This document shows, piece after piece, positions 1-7,143 of a stretch of 64,000 nucleotides of DNA. Source of the DNA: Streptomyces guryensis. GTDB lineage: Bacteria > Actinomycetota > Actinomycetes > Streptomycetales > Streptomycetaceae. Position 1 is the stretch's first letter. Every line of letters begins with the position of its first letter. The notes below the pieces were generated by a model that had not been told where the DNA came from, did not search any database, and worked only from the letters and a program-made list of their open reading frames with translations. The translations under genes were made by a program, and so were the position numbers. The DNA is taken from NCBI RefSeq assembly GCF_021261325.1, contig NZ_JAJSBI010000018.1:124001-188000 (forward strand). Direction: 5' to 3'.

Positions 1-1
1 G

Positions 2-256
2 GACGTGGAGTTGTGGGTCGCGCTGGTCCAACTCGACACCGTGCACCGCAATCACCTGGACGCCTCCGCGGTCCAGCGCATCGCCGACCATCCCACCCTG
101 TGGGCCTACGCCCGCCGGCTGGCCGCCCACCCGGCCTTCGGCGCCCACCTCGACCTGGACGGCATCGCCCGGCGCCACCACGCCCGCTGCCAGGGCCTGG
201 AGGCCGCCGGAGCCGCTGTCCAGATCCTGGACTGGGCGGTACACGCCGTCCGGTAG
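2..256 (+). CDS. Glutathionyl-hydroquinone reductase-like (GST family), C-terminal fragment
   Basis: The gene enters from outside the window; only its last 84 codons are present, in the frame opening with Asp-Val-Glu-Leu-Trp. The visible part is the all-helical C-terminal GST domain: a run containing LVQLDTVHRNHL, then HPTLWAYARRL and a His/Arg-rich tail. This matches the Xi-class GST/ECM4 family, which reduces glutathionyl- or mycothiol-type hydroquinone conjugates. The N-terminal thioredoxin-like domain with the catalytic Cys lies outside, so activity cannot be judged. It runs in the same direction as the sulfur locus that follows, but 110 bp and a separate leader intervene. Family assignment is by remembered pattern, not a search. 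Confidence 0.7.
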   Translation, partial: DVELWVALVQLDTVHRNHLDASAVQRIADHPTLWAYARRLAAHPAFGAHLDLDGIARRHHARCQGLEAAGAAVQILDWAVHAVR

Positions 257-367
257 CCGTTCCACCCGGTGGACCGAGGTTGACATTCCCTCCGGCAACT
301 GTCTTGACTTTGCCCACCTTTCGACAAGCGCGAGGCCCACAAGGGCCGGAACAGTGATGGTGACGCC

Positions 368-526
368 ATGTACGCAGCTACCAGGACGGCCGCACGCCGC
401 CCTCAGGGCTGCGTACAGCCGTACGCGAACCTGCTGAAGCTGTTCGCCGCCAACCGTGCCGTCGATCTGCTCCGCGTGAACAGCGCACTGTGTACCGCAC
501 CGGGCTGTGCCCGCTGCCGGGGCTGA
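368..526 (+). CDS. Cysteine-containing leader peptide (52 aa) of the sulfur-uptake operon
   Basis: A 52-codon frame starts at ATG 368 and stops at TGA 524-526. Its C-terminal half reads RAVDLLRVNSALC followed by three further Cys in TAPGCARCRG. This matches the (H/A)(V/I)DLxRxxxALC signature of actinobacterial 'putative leader peptides' found before sulfur and cysteine genes. There, ribosome stalling at Cys codons is thought to report cysteine shortage, as described for Cys-rich uORFs in mycobacteria. A dyad lies 33 bp after the stop and an amino acid ABC importer follows at 684. The Shine-Dalgarno signal is weak (GGAAC about 18 nt upstream), so the exact start is uncertain. A TTGACA hexamer at 280-285 could be a -35 box, but I see no convincing -10. 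The motif is seen; the attenuation role is inferred. Confidence 0.6.
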   Translation: MYAATRTAARRPQGCVQPYANLLKLFAANRAVDLLRVNSALCTAPGCARCRG

Positions 527-558
527 CACCTCCCCGTAGCCCCCGCACTCCCTGACGA

Positions 559-640
559 ACACCGCCCGCGCGGTGTGCCGTTGCCCTCCCCGCCCCCGGT
601 GCCCCTGCACATCCGTGCGCTGAGCAAGCTGCTCCAGCGC
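559..640 (+). promoter_or_regulatory. Candidate attenuator structures between leader peptide and permease
   Basis: Two inverted repeats lie in the leader RNA. ACACCGC (559-565) pairs perfectly with GCGGTGT (570-576) around a 4-nt loop. GCGCTGAGCA (617-626) pairs with TGCTCcAGCGC (630-640) apart from one bulged base. Their position after a Cys-rich leader ORF and before the permease start at 684 fits an attenuation or occlusion mechanism. No U-run follows the first hairpin, so it is not an obvious intrinsic terminator. The pairing is seen; the regulatory role is inferred. Confidence 0.35.
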
Positions 641-683
641 ATGCCTGCCGCGGCCCGGGGCGTCCGACTCCGCCGGAGCCACC

Positions 684-1664
684 ATGAGTGAACCCCCTGG
701 CGCCACCGTCGCCCTCGCCGAGGCGCCGACCGCCGACGCATCGTCAAAGCAGTTCGCCGCACAGCGAGTTCTGCCGCCGCGCAGGCCGGGACGCTGGATC
801 GCCACCGCCGTCGTCCTGGTCCTCGCGGCCCAGTTCCTGCACGGCCTGACGACCAACCCGTTCTACCAGTGGGACCGCTTCGGCTACTGGTTCCTGCGGC
901 CGAACATCCTCGACGGACTGCTCATCACCCTCGAAGTGGCCGCCTACAGCGCGGTGTTGGGCCTGATCGGCGGCATCGTCCTCGCCCTGGCCCGGCTCTC
1001 GAAGAGCCCGGTGCTGCGCGCCGTCAGCTGGACCTACATCTGGGCGCTGCGCTCCATCCCGCTCATCGTGGTGCTGCTCTTCCTCTACAACTTCAGCGCC
1101 CTGTACAAGACGTTGAGCGTCGGGGTTCCCTTCGGGCCGGCCTTCCTCTCCTTCGACGAGTCGAAGCTCGCCACCGACATGGTGGTCGCCGTGATCGGCC
1201 TCAGCCTCAACGAGGCGGCCTACGCGGCCGAGGTGGTCCGTGGCGGCATCCTCTCCGTCGACCAGGGCCAGCACGAGGCGGCGGCGGCCCTCGGCCTGCC
1301 GAAGAGCTACCAGTTCACGAGGATCGTCTTCCCGCAGGCGCTGCGCTCGATCACCCCCAACTACGTCAACCAGCTCATCGGCCTGATCAAGAGCACCTCG
1401 CTGGTCTTCTACGTCTCCCTCCTCGACCTGTTCGGCACCGCGCAGTCCATGGGTTCCACCTACCCCGGCGACATCGTGCCGCTGCTGCTGGTCGCCACGG
1501 TCTGGTACCTGATCCTGACCAGCGTCGTCTCCGTCATCCAGTTCTACGTCGAACGGCACTACGCCCGGGGCGCCACCCGCTCCCTGCCGCCGACGCCGTT
1601 GCAGAAGCTCCGCACCGGTCTCACCGATCTGCGAGCCCGTGTCCGCAGGGAGGCCGCCGTATGA
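684..1664 (+). CDS. Amino acid (cystine/S-compound type) ABC transporter permease
   Basis: A 326-residue inner-membrane permease of the HisM/polar amino acid family. An N-terminal tail of about 35 residues precedes a first membrane segment (IATAVVLVLAAQF), then the core with LLITLEVAAYS and LRSIPLIVVLLFLYN. The EAA coupling loop (EAAAALGLPKSYQF, near residue 199) docks the ATPase. The basic C-terminal extension ends in RRE. ATG 684 sits directly after GCCGGAGCCACC, giving a usable GGAG site. The stop overlaps the ATPase start by four bases (ATGA), so the two are translationally coupled. Such permeases carry cystine, glutamate or other polar amino acids; the Cys leader upstream and monooxygenases downstream favour a sulfur amino acid. 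Substrate is inferred. Confidence 0.85.
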   Translation: MSEPPGATVALAEAPTADASSKQFAAQRVLPPRRPGRWIATAVVLVLAAQFLHGLTTNPFYQWDRFGYWFLRPNILDGLLITLEVAAYSAVLGLIGGIVLALARLSKSPVLRAVSWTYIWALRSIPLIVVLLFLYNFSALYKTLSVGVPFGPAFLSFDESKLATDMVVAVIGLSLNEAAYAAEVVRGGILSVDQGQHEAAAALGLPKSYQFTRIVFPQALRSITPNYVNQLIGLIKSTSLVFYVSLLDLFGTAQSMGSTYPGDIVPLLLVATVWYLILTSVVSVIQFYVERHYARGATRSLPPTPLQKLRTGLTDLRARVRREAAV

Positions 1665-2458
1665 GCGCGAGGACTCTGGAACCTCTGGCCGACGTCGAGG
1701 CCGCCACCGTCGAGGTGTACGACGTACACAAGTGGTACGGCGCCCACCGCGTGCTGAACGGCATCGACCTGACCGTGCGGCCGGGCGAGGTGACCGTGAT
1801 CCTCGGCCCCTCCGGCTCCGGCAAGTCGACCCTGCTGCGGGTCGTCAACCACCTGGAGAAGCCGGAGATCGGCCACGTCAGCATCAACGGCGAACTGATC
1901 GGCGTGAAGCGGCAGGGCGACCGGCTGAAGGAGCTGAGCGAGCGGGCCATCCTGACGCAGCGCGGCCGGATCGGCTTCGTCTTCCAGAACTTCAACCTGT
2001 TCCCGCACCTGACGGTCCTGGACAACGTGGCGGCCGCCCCCGTCGCCACCGGCAGGCTCAGCAAGCCCGAAGCCCAGGAGCTCGCCCGCGAGTTGCTCGG
2101 CCGGGTCGGTCTCGGCGACAGGACCGGCGCCTACCCGAGGCAGCTCTCCGGCGGCCAGCAGCAGCGTGTGGCCATCGCCCGCGCCCTCGCCCTGCGCCCC
2201 GGCGTCATCCTCTTCGACGAGCCCACCTCCGCCCTCGACCCCGAACTCGTCGGCGAAGTCCTCGCCGTCATCAAGGACCTGGCGACCAGCGGCACGACTC
2301 TCGTCATCGTCACCCACGAGATCGGCTTCGCCCGCGAGATCGCCGACCGGGTCGTCTTCATCGACGGCGGAAGGATCGTCGAACAGGGCCCGCCCTCCGA
2401 GGTTCTCGACAGGCCCCGGCACGAGCGGACCCGGGATTTCCTCAGCAAGGTCCTCTGA
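1661..2458 (+). CDS. Amino acid ABC transporter ATP-binding protein
   Basis: A 265-residue GlnQ/HisP-type ATPase that powers the preceding permease. Visible motifs in order: Walker A GPSGSGKST at about residues 49-57, Q-loop FVFQNFNLFPHLT, signature LSGGQQQR near 162, Walker B VILFDEP near 182-188, D-loop SALDPE and the switch His in IVTHEIGFA. All key residues are intact, and the length is normal for the family (about 240-265). The start is ATG 1661, overlapping the permease stop by four bases; about 18 residues precede the conserved VEVYDVHKWYG strand. The gene is followed 51 bp later by the binding protein, completing a canonical importer operon. Confidence 0.93.
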   Translation: MSARTLEPLADVEAATVEVYDVHKWYGAHRVLNGIDLTVRPGEVTVILGPSGSGKSTLLRVVNHLEKPEIGHVSINGELIGVKRQGDRLKELSERAILTQRGRIGFVFQNFNLFPHLTVLDNVAAAPVATGRLSKPEAQELARELLGRVGLGDRTGAYPRQLSGGQQQRVAIARALALRPGVILFDEPTSALDPELVGEVLAVIKDLATSGTTLVIVTHEIGFAREIADRVVFIDGGRIVEQGPPSEVLDRPRHERTRDFLSKVL

Positions 2459-2509
2459 CCGCACCGCTTCCCACCCGTCACCACTCTCTCTCAGCGACAA
2501 GGAACGGCC

Positions 2510-3532
2510 ATGTCTGTCCACTCCACCCGACGCAGCCTGATACGCGGCATCACCGCGGCCACCGCGGTCGCCACCCTCGCCACCGGGCTCGCCGCCTGCG
2601 GTGGGAACAGCGACGCGGCCACCACGACCGGCGCCGCCAACGGGACCGTCACCGTCGGGCAGCTCTCCAACGGAGCCGCCAAGCAGACCAGCCTCAAGGT
2701 CTCCGAGGTGAAGTCGATCAGCGCCGAACTGCCCAAGTCCGTGAAGAGCAGCGGCAAGCTGGAGATCGGCATCGGCGCCCTGCCCGCCGGTTTCGCGCCG
2801 CTGGCCTACGTCGGCAGCGACCAGAAGACCCTCACCGGCGCCGAGCCCGACTTCGGCCGCCTGGTCGCCGCGGTCCTCGGTCTGAAGCCCGAGCTGAAGA
2901 ACTCCACCTGGGAGAACCTCTTCGTCGGCATCGACAGCGGCAAGGTGAACGTGGCCTTCTCGAACGTCACCGACACCGAGGAGCGCAAGAAGAAGTACGA
3001 GTTCGCCTCCTACCGCAAGGACAACCTCGGCTTCGAGGTGCTCAAGTCAAGCAAGTGGAACTTCGGCGGCGACTACGAGAACCTCGCCGGCAAGACCGTC
3101 TCCGTCGGCGCCGGCACCAACCAGGAGAAGCTCCTCCTGGAGTGGAAGAAGAAGCTGGAGAGCGAGGGCAAGAAGCTCACGGTCAAGTACTACCCGGACC
3201 GCAACGGCACCTACCTGGCCCTCAACAGCGGCAAGATCGACAGCTTCTTCGGCCCCAACCCCGGCATCGCCTACCACATCACCCAGTCCGCCAACACGCC
3301 CGACCCGACGCGCAACGCGGGCACCTTCTCCGGCGCCGGCGCCTCGCTGCAGGGCCTCATCGCCGCCACCGCCAAGAAGGACAGCGGCCTGGCCAAGCCG
3401 GTCGCCGACGCCGTCAACCACCTGATCAGGAACGGCCAGTACGCCAAGTGGCTGGCCGCCTGGAACCTCTCCAACGAGGCAGTAGCCAAGTCCGAGGTCG
3501 ACCCGCCCGGCCTGCCGCTCGACAACTCCTGA
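2510..3532 (+). CDS. ABC transporter substrate-binding lipoprotein (SBP family 3)
   Basis: A 340-residue extracytoplasmic solute-binding protein. The N-terminus carries Arg-Arg, a hydrophobic stretch and a lipobox ending LAAC with the lipidated Cys at residue 30, preceded by RRSLIRG, which could allow Tat export. The mature domain shows family 3 features: LEIGIGALPAGFAPLAY, GAEPDFGRLVAAVLG, NLFVGIDSGKVNVAFSNVT and the hinge strand KTVSVGAGTNQE. The family binds polar amino acids, and the receptor sets substrate specificity. It is transcribed with the permease and ATPase. A GNAT gene follows after 36 bp. Ligand is unknown; S-substituted cysteine or cystine is my inference from the monooxygenase neighbours. 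Confidence 0.88.
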   Translation: MSVHSTRRSLIRGITAATAVATLATGLAACGGNSDAATTTGAANGTVTVGQLSNGAAKQTSLKVSEVKSISAELPKSVKSSGKLEIGIGALPAGFAPLAYVGSDQKTLTGAEPDFGRLVAAVLGLKPELKNSTWENLFVGIDSGKVNVAFSNVTDTEERKKKYEFASYRKDNLGFEVLKSSKWNFGGDYENLAGKTVSVGAGTNQEKLLLEWKKKLESEGKKLTVKYYPDRNGTYLALNSGKIDSFFGPNPGIAYHITQSANTPDPTRNAGTFSGAGASLQGLIAATAKKDSGLAKPVADAVNHLIRNGQYAKWLAAWNLSNEAVAKSEVDPPGLPLDNS

Positions 3533-3568
3533 CCACCACCGGCCCGTAGCGAAAGGGACTTCGCCACC

Positions 3569-4305
3569 GTGGTCCAACAGATCGACGTCCGCGGTGGCGG
3601 AGCCCTCGGCACCCGCCCGCTGGACAACCCCGTCTGGGCGGCACTGGACGGCCCGCACGCGGAACTCGCCGAACGTGTCGGCCGGGCGGCGCGCTATCCG
3701 GCGGACGTGTACGCGTTCGCCGCGCTCGCCGACCCGGCGGACCCGGCCGCCTGGGACGACCTGCACACCCTGCTCGGCCCGGCAACCACCGTCCGGATCA
3801 AGGGAGTCGACGGCGTTCCGGAAGGGTGGGACGTCGTCGGCGGCGGCCAGGGTGTCCAGCTGACCGACACCGGGCTGCGGGCCGAACCCGCCCCGGAGGC
3901 CGTACGCCTGGGCTCCGACGACGTACCGGAGATCCTGAACTCGTCGCCCGCACCCGACCGGGACCCTTCCTGCCCCGCACCGTCCACCTCGGCACCTACC
4001 TCGGCATCCGGCACCGCGGCCGCCTGATCGCCATGGCCGGCGAACGGCTCCACCTGCCCGGCTGGACCGAGATCAGCGCCGTCTGCACCGCCCCGGAACA
4101 CCGCGGCCGCGGCCTGGGGACCCGGCTGGTGCGTGCCGTCGCGGCGGGCATCAGGGAGCGCGGGGAGACCCCGTTCCTGCACGCCGCCGCGAACAACGCG
4201 CGGGCGATCCGGCTGTACGAGTCGATCGGTTTCACCCTGCGCCGCCGGACCACCGTCCTCCAGGTGCGCACACCAGGAACAGATGCCGTGGCGGGGGCGT
4301 TGTGA
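3569..4305 (+). pseudogene. GNAT N-acetyltransferase, split by a single-base frameshift
   Basis: Coding starts at GTG 3569, ten bases after a GAAAGGGA ribosome binding site. It runs in frame through GSDDVPEIL, where the sense abruptly moves to another frame at about 3937/3938. The second frame continues LVARTRPGPFLPRT and carries the acetyl-CoA loop HRGRGLGTRL and the typical end YESIGFTLRR, stopping at 4305. Reading CTGGAACTC instead of CTGAACTC restores one continuous protein of about 245 residues, so a single G is missing or was missed in sequencing. In analogous B. subtilis ytmI/yxe operons the GNAT enzyme N-acetylates an S-substituted cysteine before oxidation. If the frameshift is real, that step is lost here; without other lesions, an assembly error is quite possible. 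Confidence 0.75.
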
Positions 4306-4346
4306 GCGGGGACGAGGCACGCGCTACGACGGCGGGAGGCAGGGAC

Positions 4347-4415
4347 GTGTGTACCCCCTACCTCCGGCTGCACATCGACCTCCAGCGCGTCGCCGGCGCT
4401 CTCTGTCGCCCCTGA
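4347..4415 (+). CDS. Second cysteine leader peptide (22 aa), upstream of the monooxygenase genes
   Basis: A 22-codon frame from GTG 4347 to TGA 4413-4415 encodes a peptide with RLHIDLQRVAGALCRP at its C-terminus. This is an almost ideal copy of the actinobacterial sulfur-operon leader signature (RxHIDLQRxxxALC). It has a strong ribosome binding site, GGGAGG at 4334-4339, seven bases from the start. It has two Cys codons, at positions 2 and 20. It lies 79 bp before the first LLM monooxygenase and after the frameshifted GNAT. The monooxygenases may therefore have their own cysteine-responsive control, separate from the transporter leader at 368-526. A poor promoter candidate overlaps the end of the GNAT gene (TTGTGA 4300, TACGAC 4325); I do not rely on it. 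Confidence 0.72.
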   Translation: MCTPYLRLHIDLQRVAGALCRP

Positions 4416-4494
4416 CCCCGTTTCCCACCGCCGAGCCCTGAGTGCGTGATGCCCGGGCCGGCGATCTCGTACGGACCTCCAGGAAGGCACCCTC

Positions 4495-5748
4495 GTGTCC
4501 TCAGCTCCCTCTTCCCCTCTGCACCTTGCCGTCGCGCTCGACGGCACCGGCTGGCACCCCGCCTCCTGGCGCGAGCAATCCGCCCGCCCCCGGGACCTGT
4601 TCACCGCCGGTTACTGGGCCGATCAGGTCACCGAGGCCGAGCGCGGACTGCTCGACTTCGTCACCTTCGAGGACGGCCTCGGCCTGCAGTCCTCGCTCCC
4701 CCAGTCTCGACTTCGCTCGACCGGGGGGACCACCGTCGGCGAGCTGGACGGCCGTACCGACGAGGTCCGCGGCCGTCTCGACGCCGTACTGATCGCCTCC
4801 CGCATCGCGCCCCTCACCCGGCACATCGGCCTGGTGCCGACCGTGATCGCCACCCACACGGAGCCGTTCCACATCTCCAAGGCGATCGCCACGCTCGACT
4901 ACGTCAGCACGGGCCGGGCCGGACTGCGTGTGCAGATCACCGCCCGCCCGGACGAGGCCGACCACTTCGGCCGCCGTACCTTCCCGCCGATCAACCTGGA
5001 GGAACTCCGGAGCCCGGCCGGACAGGAACGGCTCGCCGACCTGTTCGACGAGGCCGCCGACTACGTCGAGGTCGTGCGCCGCCTCTGGGACAGCTGGGAG
5101 GACGACGCCGAGATCCGCGACGTCGCCACCGGCCGTTTCATCGACCGCGACAAGCTGCACTACATCGACTTCGAGGGCAGGCACTTCAGCGTCAAGGGCC
5201 CGTCCATCACCCCGCGCCCGCCGCAGGGCCAGCCCCTCGTCACCGCCCTCGCCCACCAGACCGTCCCCTACCGCCTGGTGGCCCGCCAGGCCGACGTCGG
5301 CTATGTCACCCCGCACGACGCCGAGCAGGCGCGCGTGATCGTCGCCGAGATCCGCGCCGAACAGGAGGCCGCCGGGCGCGGGGGCGAACTCCTGCACGTC
5401 TTCGGTGACTTGGTTGTCCTCCTCGACGACGCCCAGGCCGCCGCGGAAGACCGGCGCGCACGCCTCGACGCCCTCGCCGCAGAGCCGTACACGAGCGACG
5501 CACGGGTCTTCGCCGGTACGCCCACCCAACTCGCGGACCTGCTCCAGGAGTTGGCGGCGGAAGGGCTGACCGGATTCCGGCTGCGGCCCGCCGTCACCGG
5601 GCACGACCTCCCCGCCATCACCCAGGGCCTGGTCCCCGAACTCCAGCGCCGCGACGCCTTCCGCACCGCCTACGAGGCCGACACCCTGCGCGGCCTGCTG
5701 GGCCTGCCCCGCCCCGCGAACCGCTACGCCGCAGCCGCCACCGCCTGA
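4495..5748 (+). CDS. LLM-class flavin-dependent monooxygenase (NtaA/SnaA/DszA-like), 417 aa
   Basis: A two-component FMNH2-dependent monooxygenase of the bacterial luciferase superfamily; these attack C-S or C-N bonds using reduced flavin from a separate reductase. Recognisable elements are LAVALDGTGWHP at the N-terminus, FVTFEDGLGLQS, LVPTVIATHTEPFH, IATLDYVSTGRAG and VQITARPDE, all typical of the NtaA branch. GTG 4495 lies seven bases after AGGAAGG. An in-frame palindromic repeat at 4697-4729 adds about a dozen residues (near QSRLRSTGGTT) between the conserved LQSS and DGRTDE segments, probably forming a surface loop. The gene is followed by a second LLM enzyme 21 bp on. A role in sulfur release from an imported thioether or sulfonate is inferred from the transporter and Cys leaders. 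Confidence 0.85.
   Translation: MSSAPSSPLHLAVALDGTGWHPASWREQSARPRDLFTAGYWADQVTEAERGLLDFVTFEDGLGLQSSLPQSRLRSTGGTTVGELDGRTDEVRGRLDAVLIASRIAPLTRHIGLVPTVIATHTEPFHISKAIATLDYVSTGRAGLRVQITARPDEADHFGRRTFPPINLEELRSPAGQERLADLFDEAADYVEVVRRLWDSWEDDAEIRDVATGRFIDRDKLHYIDFEGRHFSVKGPSITPRPPQGQPLVTALAHQTVPYRLVARQADVGYVTPHDAEQARVIVAEIRAEQEAAGRGGELLHVFGDLVVLLDDAQAAAEDRRARLDALAAEPYTSDARVFAGTPTQLADLLQELAAEGLTGFRLRPAVTGHDLPAITQGLVPELQRRDAFRTAYEADTLRGLLGLPRPANRYAAAATA
4697..4729. repeat. Palindromic mini-repeat inserted in frame inside a coding gene
   Basis: TCCCCC (4697-4702) faces GGGGGGA (4723-4729), with an inner imperfect dyad GTCTCGA/TCGAC around CTTCGC. This hairpin resembles a short dispersed palindrome I recall from many Streptomyces genomes. 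Here it sits inside the LLM gene, keeps the frame and coincides with extra residues absent from the family pattern. No second copy was noticed in the window. The dyad is seen; dispersed-repeat status is from memory. Confidence 0.55.
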
Positions 5749-5769
5749 GCCGGAAGGACCCGCACCGAC

Positions 5770-7143
5770 ATGAGCAAGCCGCAGAAGCAGATCCATCTGG
5801 CCGCGCACTTCCCGGGCGTCAACAACACCACGGTGTGGAGCGACCCGAAGGCCGGCAGCCACATCGAGTTCAGCTCCTTCGTCCACTTCGCGCAGGCCGC
5901 CGAACGCGCCAAGTTCGACTTCCTGTTCCTCGCCGAGGGGCTCAGGCTCCGCGAACAGGGCGGCGAAATCTACGACCTGGACGTCGTCGGCCGCCCGGAC
6001 ACCTTCACGATCCTCGCCGCGCTCGCCGCCGTCACCGACCACCTCGGCCTGACCGGCACCATCAACTCCACCTTCAACGAGCCCTACGAGGTGGCCCGCC
6101 AGTTCGCCAGCCTCGACCACCTCTCCGGCGGCCGCTCCGCCTGGAACGTCGTCACCTCCTGGGACGCCTTCACCGGCGAGAACTTCCGCCGCGGCGGCTT
6201 CCTCCCGCAGGACGAGCGCTACTCCCGAGCCAAGGAGTTCCTGGCCACCGCCCACGAGCTCTTCGACTCCTGGCACGGCGACGAGATCATCGCGGACCAG
6301 GCGTCCGGGACCTTCCTGCGGGACGCGAGGGCCGGCTCCTTCGTCCACACCGGCCGGCACTTCGACATCCACGGCCAGTTCAACGTGCCGCGCTCCCCTC
6401 AGGGCCGCCCGGTCATCTTTCAGGCCGGCGACTCCGACGAGGGCCGCGAGTTCGCCGCCTCCTCCGCCGACGCGATCTTCAGCCGGTACGCCACCCTGGA
6501 GGCCGGCCAGACCTTCTACAAGGACGTCAAGAACCGCCTCGCCACGTACGGCCGCCGGTCGGACCAGCTGCTGATCCTGCCCGCCGCGAGCTTCATCCTC
6601 GCCGACACCGACGCGGAGGCGCAGGAGCTGGCCAAGGAGGTGCGCCGCCAGCAGGTCAGCGGGGCCACCGCCATCAAGCACCTGGAGTTCGTCTGGAACC
6701 GGGACCTGTCCTCCTACGACCCGGAGGGCCCGCTGCCCGACATCGACCCGGACGTCAGCGACAACCACATATCCAAGGGCCGCGCCCAGGTGCGCATGTA
6801 CCGCGACCCGCTGGCCACCGCCCGCGAGTGGCGCGAGCTGGCTTCCGCCAACCACTGGTCCATCCGCGACCTCGTCATCGAGACCGGCAACCGCCAGAAC
6901 TTCATCGGCTCCCCGGCCACCGTCGCCAAGACCATCAACGACTACGTCCAGGCCGACGCCAGCGACGGTTTCATCCTCGTCCCGCACATCACCCCCAGCG
7001 GCCTCGACGTCTTCGCCGACAAGGTCGTCCCACTGCTCCAGGAACGGGGCGTGTTCCGCACCGAGTACGAGGGTCCGACCCTCCGCGACCACCTGGGCCT
7101 CGCCCACCCGGACGAGGCGTCCGCCGAGCGGGCGGCCTCGTGA
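5770..7143 (+). CDS. LLM-class flavin-dependent monooxygenase (NtaA/SnaA/DszA family), 457 aa
   Basis: A second, longer member of the FMN-dependent NtaA/SnaA/DszA group. It shows family hallmarks in order: IHLAAHFPGVNNTTVW near the N-terminus, FDFLFLAEGLRLRE, VTDHLGLTGTINSTFNEPY, FASLDHLSGGRSAWNVVTS, ENFRRGG, then PRSPQGRPVIFQAGDSDEG in the second half and HITPSGLDVFADKVVPLLQERG near the end. Length (457) is normal for nitrilotriacetate or pristinamycin monooxygenase relatives. ATG 5770 follows GGAAGGACC by a suitable distance. Its stop overlaps the GTG of the decayed third LLM gene by four bases, indicating that all three were once coupled. Substrate unknown; likely the same organosulfur route as its neighbour. 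Confidence 0.9.
   Translation: MSKPQKQIHLAAHFPGVNNTTVWSDPKAGSHIEFSSFVHFAQAAERAKFDFLFLAEGLRLREQGGEIYDLDVVGRPDTFTILAALAAVTDHLGLTGTINSTFNEPYEVARQFASLDHLSGGRSAWNVVTSWDAFTGENFRRGGFLPQDERYSRAKEFLATAHELFDSWHGDEIIADQASGTFLRDARAGSFVHTGRHFDIHGQFNVPRSPQGRPVIFQAGDSDEGREFAASSADAIFSRYATLEAGQTFYKDVKNRLATYGRRSDQLLILPAASFILADTDAEAQELAKEVRRQQVSGATAIKHLEFVWNRDLSSYDPEGPLPDIDPDVSDNHISKGRAQVRMYRDPLATAREWRELASANHWSIRDLVIETGNRQNFIGSPATVAKTINDYVQADASDGFILVPHITPSGLDVFADKVVPLLQERGVFRTEYEGPTLRDHLGLAHPDEASAERAAS

Noticed and set aside
280..309. TTGACA as a promoter of the sulfur operon
   Set aside because: No acceptable -10 hexamer at 16-19 bp; too weak to list as a promoter.
599..691. Possible 30-codon frame from GTG 599 whose stop overlaps the permease start
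   Set aside because: No ribosome binding site and no Cys; the codons coincide with a hairpin, so it is more likely structural RNA than a second peptide.
4501..7107. Very long minus-strand open frame (868 codons) opposite the two LLM monooxygenase genes
   Set aside because: It mirrors two well-recognised genes, has Gly/Val/Asp-rich low-complexity sequence and no family pattern; long antisense frames are expected in high-GC DNA.
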